A DNA stretch of 9,552 nt from an uncultured bacterium (GTDB lineage: Bacteria > Pseudomonadota > Alphaproteobacteria > Rhodospirillales > Rhodospirillaceae), in contig CAITZE010000282.1 of the NCBI GenBank assembly GCA_903896775.1, positions 1 through 9,552 of the forward strand, read 5' to 3'. Made by a program: the position numbers and the translations under genes. Below are positions 1 to 6,496 of this stretch, piece by piece. Positions within the stretch are counted from its first letter, which is position 1. Each line of letters starts with the position of its first letter. Below the pieces are notes generated by a model. That model had not been told where the DNA came from, made no database searches, and was given only the letters and a program-made list of their open reading frames with translations.

Positions 1-1
1 A

Positions 2-1318
2 CACCCCATCGCTATCTCACAGACAAAGCCTGGCGCGGATACCCTGCCGGCTCCTATTTCTGACGATTCCGCACCTGGGCAGACGGAAGAATCGATCGTC
101 AAGGCCGGCGCGCTGCAAAACGCGATCTTCAACAGCGCGAACTTCTCCAGCATCGCTACCGACGCCAAGGGCGTCATTCAAATCTTTAATGTCGGCGCCG
201 AGCGGATGCTGGGCTACACCGCCGCCGAAGTGATGAACAAAATCACGCCCGCTGACCTCTCCGATCCCGCGGAACTTATCGTGCGCGCGACAGCCCTGAG
301 CGCCGAGCTGGAAACGCCGATCACGCCGGGCTTCGAGGCTCTGGTCTTTAAAGCCTCGCGCGGCATCGAGGATATTTACGAGCTGACTTACTGCCGCAAG
401 GACGGTAGCCGCGTGCCGGCGGTCGTATCGGTTACAGCACTCCGCGATGCTCAGCAGACCATCATTGGCTATCTGTTGATCGGCACCGACAACACCGCGC
501 GTAAGCTGGTTGAAGCCGCCAAGAACAAGCTCGATCAGCGTTTGCGCGAAGCCAACGAAGAGATTCAGCGTTTCGCCCACGTCGTCAGCCACGATCTGCG
601 CTCGCCGCTGGTCAATATCATGGGTTTCGCCAGCGAACTCGATGTATGGCGTAAACAGGTTTTTGTGAGGATTGGCATCCTGCGCGCTCAGATCCCGAAT
701 GAGCCGAACAGCGAAAACGACGAGATGATGCGCCGGGATGTTGAAGAGGCACTGAGCTTCATCAAGTCGTCGGTCGCAAAAATGGATCGGCTGATCGCGG
801 CGCTCCTTAAATTGTCGCGCGAAGGCCAGCGCCAGTTCCAGCCGCAGTTTGTCGATATGTCGCAGCTTTTGCGGTCGGCCTTAGAAGCGCTGGCGTACCA
901 GGCCCAAGCGGTTAATGCTAAGATCAACATCCGCGACCTTCCTCCGATCAACAGAGACCGACTCGCGCTCGAACAGGTATTCTCTAATCTCCTAGACAAC
1001 GCCGTCAAATACCTGCGCGCCGGCGTGCCGGGCAGCATCGAAGTTCTTGCCAGTGAGGCCGACGGCACGATCATCTACGAAGTGCACGACAACGGACGCG
1101 GCATCGACGCCAAAGACCGCGAGCGGATCTTCGATTTGTTCCGGCGCTCGGGCGCGCAAGACCGGCCGGGTGACGGCATTGGCCTCGCCCATGCCCGCAC
1201 ACTGGTTCGTCGTCTCGGCGGCTCCATCGTTGTCGAAAGTGAACCGGGGGTCGGCACAGTCTTCAAGGTCACGCTGCCCAAGCGGTGGCCCCAACCAATC
1301 AACGAGGTGGCGGCATGA
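2..1318 (+). CDS. PAS-domain sensor histidine kinase (5' end cut by window edge)
   Basis: Cytoplasmic sensor kinase expected to autophosphorylate on histidine and pass phosphate to the receiver encoded next. The frame is open to the left edge, so the start lies outside; the ATG at 206 falls inside the PAS fold and is not the start. A PAS domain runs from about nt 110 to 500 (NAIFNSANFSSIATDAKG, then ERMLGYTAAEVM), with a PAC-like end (IIGYLLIGTDNTARK). A short coiled linker leads to the H-box VVSHDLRSPLVNIMGF, with the phospho-accepting His at 590-592. The ATPase domain follows: N-box FSNLLDNAVKYL (about 980-1015), G1 DNGRGI (1088-1105) and G2 GDGIGLAHARTLVRRLGG (from 1169). The HisKA helices are separated by a long insert (about 640-730), as in some kinases paired with Rcp1-like receivers. 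No membrane segment is visible in the part present. The stop overlaps the next start (ATGA), so the genes are probably translationally coupled. What the PAS domain senses cannot be told. Confidence 0.93.
   Translation, partial: HPIAISQTKPGADTLPAPISDDSAPGQTEESIVKAGALQNAIFNSANFSSIATDAKGVIQIFNVGAERMLGYTAAEVMNKITPADLSDPAELIVRATALSAELETPITPGFEALVFKASRGIEDIYELTYCRKDGSRVPAVVSVTALRDAQQTIIGYLLIGTDNTARKLVEAAKNKLDQRLREANEEIQRFAHVVSHDLRSPLVNIMGFASELDVWRKQVFVRIGILRAQIPNEPNSENDEMMRRDVEEALSFIKSSVAKMDRLIAALLKLSREGQRQFQPQFVDMSQLLRSALEALAYQAQAVNAKINIRDLPPINRDRLALEQVFSNLLDNAVKYLRAGVPGSIEVLASEADGTIIYEVHDNGRGIDAKDRERIFDLFRRSGAQDRPGDGIGLAHARTLVRRLGGSIVVESEPGVGTVFKVTLPKRWPQPINEVAA
1304..1310 (+). promoter_or_regulatory. 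Ribosome binding site inside the kinase 3' end
   Basis: GAGGTGG lies in the last codons of the upstream kinase, with its GAGG core 7 nt before the ATG at 1315. This favours ATG 1315 as the receiver start over the in-frame GTG at 1285, and over the adjacent ATG at 1318. Confidence 0.6.
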
Positions 1319-1755
1319 TGACCCAACCTATCATTATCGCGATGATCGAGGATGACGAGGGCCACGCCCGCCTCATCGAGAAAAATTTGCGGCGCGCCGG
1401 TGTCCATAATCAGATCGTGCCGCTCGCGGACGGGGCCAGCGCTTTGGCGTTTCTGTTCGGTCCCGACGGCACCGGTGCAATCAATCAGGGCCGGCCCCTG
1501 CTGGTGCTGTTGGATCTCAACCTGCCGGATATGTCGGGCATCGATATCCTGAAGCGCATTAAGGAAAACCAGCATCTCAAGGTCTCGCCGGTCGTGGTGC
1601 TGACGACAACCGATGATAAAGCGGAAATTCAGCGCTGCTACGACCTCGGCTGCAACGTCTACGTCACCAAGCCCGTGGACTATGAGAAGTTCGCCAATGC
1701 CATTCAGCAATTCGGCTTGTTCGTCTATGTCATGCAGGTCCCCGAGGTCAGCTGA
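1315..1755 (+). CDS. Single-domain response regulator (Rcp1/CheY-like receiver)
   Basis: A 146-residue protein that is only a receiver domain, with no DNA-binding or enzymatic output. The acidic pocket is E12-D13-D14, the phospho-accepting aspartate is D67 in LLVLLDLNLPDMSG, the switch threonine is T97 (VVVLTTTDD), and the conserved lysine is K119 in YVTKPVDYEKF. The longer loop before D67 and the tail after the KP motif are typical of the Rcp1-like class found beside phytochrome-type and PAS kinases. The start at 1315 forms an ATGA overlap with the kinase stop. The ATG at 1318 is an alternative one codon later. The stop at 1753-1755 overlaps the following ATG. It probably accepts phosphate from the preceding kinase and either passes it on or contacts a partner protein. 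It is a shuttle rather than a transcription factor. Confidence 0.95.
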   Translation: MMTQPIIIAMIEDDEGHARLIEKNLRRAGVHNQIVPLADGASALAFLFGPDGTGAINQGRPLLVLLDLNLPDMSGIDILKRIKENQHLKVSPVVVLTTTDDKAEIQRCYDLGCNVYVTKPVDYEKFANAIQQFGLFVYVMQVPEVS

Positions 1756-3191
1756 TGACCAAGCCGCGCGTCCTTTTCATCGATGACGATCCGGCCCTAT
1801 GCCGGCTGGCGCAAATGCATCTGGAGCGTGGCGGTTACGCCGTCGAAATCGCTAGCGACGGCGCCGGCGGCATCGCGCGCATCGTGCAAGGTGGGATCGA
1901 TGTCGTCGCGTTGGATCATTATATGCCCAACCTGGACGGCATGGAGACTCTGGCGGCGATTTGCGCCCTGGCGGACCCGCCGCCCGTCATCTATGTAACC
2001 GCGTTACAGGAAGCCCGGATCGCCGTCGCGGCCCTGAAGGCCGGCGCCGCCGACTATGTCGCCAAGACCGCACACGGCGAGTTTTTCGAACTTCTGTGCC
2101 GCGCTATCGACGACGCTATGGAGTCCGTCCATCTGCGCCGCGCCAAGGATACCGCCGAAGCGGAAAGTCTGCGCAATTGGCATCTGACGCAAAGTATTGT
2201 CGATACGATCCGTGATCCGCTGGTCGTGCTCGAATACGACATGACCATCGTTATGGCCAGCCAGGCGTTTCTGAAGATGTTCGGGATCACTGAAGCCGAG
2301 GCGCGCGGACGTCGTCTGTCCGAACTTGGGCAGCATCAGTGGGACGTGCCGGCGCTGGGCCGTTTGATGGAGAAGGTACTGCCAGACGATACGTCTATCG
2401 AGGGCTTTGAGATCGAGGACGATTTCCCCGGCCTTGGCCGGCGCGTCTTCAACTTGAACGCCCGCAAAATCTCGCGCCCCGGCAATCATATTCACCGGCT
2501 GCTGCTGGTCTTCGAGGACATTACCGACCGCAAGCAGCGCGAGCGCGACGCCGAAACGCTGACCAACGAAATCTCGCACCGCATTAAAAACAATCTGCAG
2601 CTTGTCGTCGGCTTGATTGCCTTTGAATCCCGCTCAGCGTCGGCGCCCTGCGTTCCGGGCTACCGTGCCATGCAAGCCCGCATCGGCGCTATCGCCGAGC
2701 TTTACGATCTGATCTCCCACGCCAGCGACGGTGACGCCATTGCCCTTGATGCCTATCTGGGCAAAATCGCCGAAGTCATGACCGCGAGTCTTCTGGGACC
2801 GGATTCGGGGATCATGATCGAGGTCGAGGCCGCGCCGCTGACGATCGATCCCACCCGTGCGGTGCCCTTCGGCCTCCTAGTCAACGAATTGGCGACCAAT
2901 GCCGTCAAGCATGCCTTTCCCGACGGCAAAGGGCGGATTGTACTCAGTGTGCGCGAGATCGCGGGCCAAGTTGAACTCACTGTCGCCGATGACGGCGTGG
3001 GTATTGTGGAAAAAACCGCGACCAAGACCGAAAAGCGCGGCTTTGATTACGTCGCCATCTTCGTGCGTCAATTGGGCGGTGTTGTATCGACGCCCGCGCA
3101 GACGCCAGGTTCGATGCGCGGTACAACGGTATGCATCAGATTCCCGTTGCTGGTCGCGCCGCCGGAACACACCCTGCCCGCCGCGGCCTAA
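1755..3191 (+). CDS. Receiver-PAS-HisKA_2 hybrid sensor kinase
   Basis: A 478-residue cytoplasmic protein with its receiver at the N-terminus, not the C-terminus. Receiver residues 4-122: D10-D11-D12 acidic pocket, phospho-acceptor D54 (VVALDHYMPNLDG), T82 (VIYVTALQE), and K104, which is followed by T and not the usual P. A PAS domain covers about 147-257 (IVDTIRDPLVVLEYDMTIV to LLLVFEDITDRKQ). The kinase core is of the HisKA_2/HWE-related type: EISHRIKNNLQLVVGL with H275, N-box LLVNELATNAVKHAF (N377, N382), and G1 VADDGVGI (412-417). The G2 region reads KRGFDYVAIFVRQLGG (427-442), where a second glycine would be expected. The start is set by the TGATG overlap with the receiver stop and a GAGG at 1744-1747. 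An N-terminal receiver means it probably takes phosphate from an upstream kinase, perhaps the first gene here, and its own kinase activity is gated by that. No output gene is visible. Confidence 0.93.
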   Translation: MTKPRVLFIDDDPALCRLAQMHLERGGYAVEIASDGAGGIARIVQGGIDVVALDHYMPNLDGMETLAAICALADPPPVIYVTALQEARIAVAALKAGAADYVAKTAHGEFFELLCRAIDDAMESVHLRRAKDTAEAESLRNWHLTQSIVDTIRDPLVVLEYDMTIVMASQAFLKMFGITEAEARGRRLSELGQHQWDVPALGRLMEKVLPDDTSIEGFEIEDDFPGLGRRVFNLNARKISRPGNHIHRLLLVFEDITDRKQRERDAETLTNEISHRIKNNLQLVVGLIAFESRSASAPCVPGYRAMQARIGAIAELYDLISHASDGDAIALDAYLGKIAEVMTASLLGPDSGIMIEVEAAPLTIDPTRAVPFGLLVNELATNAVKHAFPDGKGRIVLSVREIAGQVELTVADDGVGIVEKTATKTEKRGFDYVAIFVRQLGGVVSTPAQTPGSMRGTTVCIRFPLLVAPPEHTLPAAA

Positions 3192-3231
3192 GCAGAACAC
3201 TTCAGCCTCCCGGCCATTTACCATAGACGCC

Positions 3232-3259
3232 TTGTCCGCCTCGTCTGATTGAGTAAATA
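3232..3259 (+). promoter_or_regulatory. Candidate sigma70-type promoter for the VOC gene
   Basis: TTGTCC (3232-3237) and TAAATA (3254-3259) are separated by 16 nt, in the only AT-rich patch of the 106-nt gap after the signalling operon. The match is moderate, and GC-rich alphaproteobacteria often deviate from this consensus, so this is a suggestion. It would separate the VOC gene and the receptor gene from the signalling operon. Confidence 0.3.
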
Positions 3260-3264
3260 ATCAG
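3245..3264 (+). repeat. 6-bp inverted repeat overlapping the candidate -10 (possible operator)
   Basis: CTGATT (3245-3250) and AATCAG (3259-3264) form a perfect inverted repeat with an 8-nt spacer. It straddles the candidate -10 hexamer of the promoter at 3232-3259. A repressor dimer bound here would block that promoter. The arms are short and only one copy exists in the window, so chance is a real possibility. No cognate regulator gene is nearby. Confidence 0.3.
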
Positions 3265-3297
3265 CGCGCGACCACACGCACACCGGGAGAAACAGCT

Positions 3298-3789
3298 ATG
3301 GCCAAAGTCGACGCTAAAATCACGCCGTTTTTTTGGTACACCAGCGAAGCCGAAGAAGCCGCTAAGCTTTACGTGTCGCTATTCCCGGATTCAAAAGTCA
3401 CATCGGTCACCTCCATGGCCGCTGATAGCCCGAGCGGTCCCGCGGGTGCGGTGAAGATCGTCGAGTTCACGCTGGCCGGCCAGCACTTCCAGGCCATGAG
3501 CGCGGGTCATAAGGAGCCTTTCAATCATGCCATTTCCATGGTGGTGAATTGCGAGGACCAGGCCGAAGTCGATCACTACTGGACTGGATTTCTGAACAAC
3601 GGCGGCAAGGCGGTGGCCTGCGGTTGGCTGACCGATAAGTTCGGCATCTCCTGGCAGATTGTGCCCGTCGCGCTCACCGAGATGATGAAAGACAAAGACC
3701 GCGCCAAGGCCAAACGCGTGGCCGAAGCTATGATGAGCATGGTCAAGTTCGATATCGCTGGATTGAAAAAAGCTTTCGATGGAAACTAA
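3298..3789 (+). CDS. VOC-fold protein, PhnB / 3-dmu-9_3-mt family
   Basis: A small soluble 163-residue protein of the glyoxalase/bleomycin-resistance (VOC) superfamily, in the subgroup carrying the misleading label 3-demethylubiquinone-9 3-methyltransferase domain. Recognisable family features are the N-terminal ITPFFWYTSEAEEAAKLYVSLFPDSKV, the central VEFTLAGQHFQAMSAG, the aspartate/glutamate-rich SMVVNCEDQAEVDHYW, and the C-terminal CGWLTDKFGISWQIVP followed by a helical tail. The length is normal for the family. GGGAGA at 3285-3290 sits 7 nt before the ATG and supports this start. True activity is unknown for most members, and the name should not be read as ubiquinone biosynthesis. It lies 48 nt before the HupE-TonB receptor fusion on the same strand, so the two may be co-transcribed, but no functional link is evident. 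The family call is firm; the substrate is not known. Confidence 0.92.
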   Translation: MAKVDAKITPFFWYTSEAEEAAKLYVSLFPDSKVTSVTSMAADSPSGPAGAVKIVEFTLAGQHFQAMSAGHKEPFNHAISMVVNCEDQAEVDHYWTGFLNNGGKAVACGWLTDKFGISWQIVPVALTEMMKDKDRAKAKRVAEAMMSMVKFDIAGLKKAFDGN

Positions 3790-3795
3790 GACCCG

Positions 3796-3812
3796 CCGCG
3801 CGTAAGGCGCGG
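3796..3812 (+). other. GC-rich hairpin between the VOC gene and the receptor gene
   Basis: CCGCGC (3796-3801) and GCGCGG (3807-3812) form a perfect 6-bp stem with a 5-nt loop, just after the VOC stop. No T-run follows, so it does not look like an intrinsic terminator. It could protect the 3' end of the upstream message or slow read-through. The 48-nt gap is too short for a cobalamin-type riboswitch. Confidence 0.35.
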
Positions 3813-3837
3813 GGAGACAGGTGCGACGGGGGCCGCG

Positions 3838-6426
3838 ATGTCGTTTTCTCAGCGTAGAATCTTTCCACTCATCCTCGCCGCTGTGGCGATCCTGTCGCCG
3901 TCATTGGCCGAAGCCCATTCGGCGGGACTGGCCGTGAACGGTTGGTCCGACGGCTTTAATCATCCGCTTCATGGTTGGGATCATCTGCTGGTGATGGTGG
4001 CCGTCGGCGTATGGGCCGCGCAACAGCGCGGGCGCGCAGGGTGGGCGATCCCCGTGACTTTCGTGACGGTGATGGCTTTGGGCGGCATGGCCGGCGCGAT
4101 GGGCCTCTTGGTGCCCGGCGTCGAAGTCATGATCTTGCTGTCGGTGATTGTCTTCTGCGGCCTGATGCTGACACGCGCGCGCTTCGGTTTGTTATCGAGC
4201 ATGGCCGTCGTGGCGCTGTTTGCTTTCTTCCACGGCTTCGCTCACGGCCAGGAAATGCCGGAGCCCGCCGGCCTCGCGCATTTCGGTTTGGGCTTTCTGA
4301 TGGCGACCGCGCTGTTGCACGCCATGGGCTATTCCGCCGCGCGTGTTGCGGCTGCCATCGCTGCCATGAGCATGGGCCACGCTGCTTTCGCGCAAGAAGC
4401 GCGCCCATCGGAAATCACAGTCTATGGCCGCCAGGACAGCCTATTGGGGATTACCGATTCCGCGACCGAAGGCACAGTCGGCGCGGATCAATTGTCCGAG
4501 CGTCCGACTTTGCGCGCTGGTGAAGTGCTGGAGACGGTGCCTGGTGTCATCATCACGCAGCACGCGGGCGGCGGCAAAGCCAACCAGTATTTTCTGCGCG
4601 GCTTCAATCTCGATCACGGCACCGACTTCGCCACCGATCTCGACGGCATGCCGGTCAACCTGCCGAGCCACGGTCACGGCCAGGGTTACTCCGATCTCAA
4701 CATCGTCATTCCCGAACTCGTCGAGCGCGTCAATTATCAGAAGGGCGTCTACTACGCCGAGAACGGCGACTTCTCGTCGGCAGGGGCCGCGCACCTCGAG
4801 ACCTTCAAGACACTCGATAAAGATATCGTGGTGCTTGAAGGTGGCATGTACGGCTATGGCCGCGGCATGGTGGGCGCGTCGACGAATGTCGGCTCCGGCG
4901 ATCTGCTGATCGGCGCGGAAGTTGTGCACAGCGATGGGCCTTGGGTGCGGCCCGACAACTACCTCAAAGCCAATGGCCTTGTGACCTACAGCCAGGGCGA
5001 TGCGGGTGAGGGCTTCAGCGTCACGGCGCGCGGCTATCACGGCACTTGGAATTCCAGTGACCAGATCGCCACCAGTGCGGTGACCAGCGGACTCATTCCG
5101 TTATTCTCGTCGCTGGACGGTACAACCGGCGGATATTCGCAGCGTTACAGCTTGCAAGGCGAGTGGCACCGCAACGACACACAATCGGCCACCAAGATCA
5201 CGGCTTACGGCTTTTATTACGACCTTAATCTGTTCTCCAACTTCACCTATTTCCTGGTCGATCCTGTGCACGGCGACCAGTTCGAGCAGGAAGACAAACG
5301 CTGGACCTCGGGTCTGCAGGCCACGCATACAATGTATGGCGAGGTGTTCGGATTACCGACCGAGACCACGCTGGGCTTTCAGTTCCGCGACGACATCATC
5401 AATAACGGATTATTCAACACCGAAGCGCGCGTACGCGTCGCCAAGATCAACGCCGCCGACGGCAGCATCATTCCTGCGGTCGAACGCCAGGACGCCATCA
5501 CGGAAAACAGCTACGGCTTCTATGCCCAGAACAAAGTGCAATGGACCGATTGGCTGCGCAGCGAGATTGGCCTGCGCGGCGACATCTTCACTTTCAATGT
5601 GTCCAATGACCAGCCTCAGAATTCCGGCACGGTGACGGCCGACCGCGTCAGCCCAAAACTCAGTCTCATCTTCGGGCCCTGGGCCAAGACCGAATTCTAT
5701 CTGCAAGCCGGGCAGGGCTTTCACAGCAACGATGCGCGCGGCGTGCTGACTCATGTGGACCCCATCACAGGCGGCGCGGTGGATGCCGACGGCAATAAAA
5801 TCTCGCCCGCCGATCCTTTGGTGAAGACGCAAGGTGCCGAAGTCGGTGTGCGCACGCTGCTGGTGCCCGGCTTGCAAAGTACGGTGTCGCTGTGGATGCT
5901 CGATGTGGATTCCGAGCTGGTCTTCGCGGGCGACGCGGGCACGACCGAGCCCAGCCGCCCCAGCCGGCGCTACGGCGTCGAGTTCGCCAACTATTATACG
6001 CCGGTTCCATGGTTGACCCTGGACGCCGACATGTCGTTGTCGCATGCGCGCTATCGCGATGTGGCACCCGAAGGCAATTACATTCCCGGCTCCATCGAGA
6101 CCGTCGTCTCGGCGGGTCTGACAGTGCAGAATACACGTGGGATGTTTGGCAGCCTGCGTCTGCGCTATTTCGGACCTCGCGCTTTGATTGAGGACGATAG
6201 TTTCCGTTCCCGGCAAACGATTTTGCTCAACGGCGAAGTCGGCTACGCCTTCAACGACACCTGGAGCGTTGCGGCGGATGTGTTCAACCTGCTGGACCGG
6301 CGCGATCACGACATTGATTACGCCTATGAATCGCGCATTTCACCCACAGCCGCGCCGCAGACCGAAATCCATTTTCACCCCGTAGAGCCGCGCGAAGTGC
6401 GTTTCACACTCAAAGCGCGGTATTAG
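3838..6426 (+). CDS. HupE/UreJ-like permease fused in frame to a TonB-dependent receptor
   Basis: One open frame of 862 codons holding two proteins that are normally separate. Residues 1-26 form a signal peptide (AEA cleavage motif, mature start H27). Residues 27 to about 165 match HupE/UreJ nickel/cobalt permeases: HPLHGWDHLLVMVAVGVWAA (42-61), further hydrophobic helices near 69-91 and 95-112, then FFHGFAHGQE (130-139), then a fifth helix near 147-165. The expected sixth helix is replaced by AARVAAAIAAMSMGHAAFA (167-185), which ends in an AxA cleavage motif. From Q186 the protein is a TonB-dependent receptor: a TonB-box-like EITVYG (192-197), a plug (about 216-325) with GEVLETVPGVIITQHAGG, YFLRGFNLDHGTDFATDLDG and LPSHGHGQGYSDLN, then a full-length beta-barrel with NLLDRRDHDIDYAYESR and a final aromatic Y862. 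Transport of nickel or cobalt is inferred from the HupE half. The start has only a weak G-rich site (3828-3832), but the signal peptide begins there. The domain calls are firm; how the fusion works is inference. Confidence 0.9.
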   Translation: MSFSQRRIFPLILAAVAILSPSLAEAHSAGLAVNGWSDGFNHPLHGWDHLLVMVAVGVWAAQQRGRAGWAIPVTFVTVMALGGMAGAMGLLVPGVEVMILLSVIVFCGLMLTRARFGLLSSMAVVALFAFFHGFAHGQEMPEPAGLAHFGLGFLMATALLHAMGYSAARVAAAIAAMSMGHAAFAQEARPSEITVYGRQDSLLGITDSATEGTVGADQLSERPTLRAGEVLETVPGVIITQHAGGGKANQYFLRGFNLDHGTDFATDLDGMPVNLPSHGHGQGYSDLNIVIPELVERVNYQKGVYYAENGDFSSAGAAHLETFKTLDKDIVVLEGGMYGYGRGMVGASTNVGSGDLLIGAEVVHSDGPWVRPDNYLKANGLVTYSQGDAGEGFSVTARGYHGTWNSSDQIATSAVTSGLIPLFSSLDGTTGGYSQRYSLQGEWHRNDTQSATKITAYGFYYDLNLFSNFTYFLVDPVHGDQFEQEDKRWTSGLQATHTMYGEVFGLPTETTLGFQFRDDIINNGLFNTEARVRVAKINAADGSIIPAVERQDAITENSYGFYAQNKVQWTDWLRSEIGLRGDIFTFNVSNDQPQNSGTVTADRVSPKLSLIFGPWAKTEFYLQAGQGFHSNDARGVLTHVDPITGGAVDADGNKISPADPLVKTQGAEVGVRTLLVPGLQSTVSLWMLDVDSELVFAGDAGTTEPSRPSRRYGVEFANYYTPVPWLTLDADMSLSHARYRDVAPEGNYIPGSIETVVSAGLTVQNTRGMFGSLRLRYFGPRALIEDDSFRSRQTILLNGEVGYAFNDTWSVAADVFNLLDRRDHDIDYAYESRISPTAAPQTEIHFHPVEPREVRFTLKARY
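4324..4392 (+). other. Internal signal-peptide-like segment at the HupE/receptor junction
   Basis: Codons 163-185 of the fusion read as a complete Sec signal peptide: a methionine, a short N-region ending in R169, a hydrophobic core (VAAAIAAMSM) and AFA just before QEARPSEITVYG, the usual start of a mature TonB-dependent receptor. It occupies the place of the last HupE helix. With the HupE N-terminus periplasmic after the first cleavage and five helices before it, this sixth segment would run from cytoplasm to periplasm, putting the cleavage motif where signal peptidase acts. The ATG at 4324 has no evident ribosome binding site upstream, so separate initiation is less likely but not excluded. 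Confidence 0.6.
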
Positions 6427-6455
6427 GGGTTTTAGCGCTGGACTACAAAAACCCC
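6426..6455 (+). terminator. Hairpin after the receptor gene, possible weak terminator
   Basis: GGGGTTTT (6426-6433, starting at the last base of the stop codon) pairs perfectly with AAAACCCC (6448-6455) across a 14-nt loop. No T-run follows on the + strand, so it is not a classical intrinsic terminator. GCTGG (6437-6441) and CCAGC (6456-6460) could form a competing stem. It may mark the transcript end or the 3' boundary of the receptor message. Confidence 0.35.
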
Positions 6456-6496
6456 CCAGCCGAAAATGATGCCTATCTCTTTCGGTTTGTATCCTT

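Noticed and set aside
1285..1314. GTG at 1285 as the receiver start
   Set aside because: It would add ten residues unlike a receiver start and overlap the kinase by more than 30 nt. GAGGTGG at 1304-1310 is well placed for ATG 1315.
206..1318. ATG at 206 as the start of the first kinase
   Set aside because: The same frame is open back to the left edge and encodes the first half of the PAS domain, so the ATG is internal and the gene is truncated by the window.
2..1318. Bacteriophytochrome assignment for the first kinase
   Set aside because: The kinase/Rcp1-like receiver pairing is reminiscent of phytochrome systems, but no GAF-PHY chromophore region is visible. The part before the PAS domain is outside the window.
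3790..3837. Cobalamin or nickel riboswitch before the receptor gene
   Set aside because: The gap is only 48 nt, with one small GC hairpin, which is far too short for these elements.
4441..5040. 199-codon open frame on the minus strand
   Set aside because: It is antisense to the TonB box and plug region, which carry strong family motifs on the + strand, and shows no motif of its own.
5410..6309. 299-codon open frame on the minus strand
   Set aside because: It lies wholly opposite the receptor barrel, shows no recognisable domain, and is a by-product of GC-rich codon usage on the + strand.
6426..6460. Strong intrinsic terminator after the receptor gene
   Set aside because: The stem is perfect but no T-run follows it on the + strand, so only a weak call is kept.
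6466..6471. ATG codons at 6466 and 6469 as kinase starts
   Set aside because: They are in a different frame from the kinase. The in-frame ATG is at 6497.
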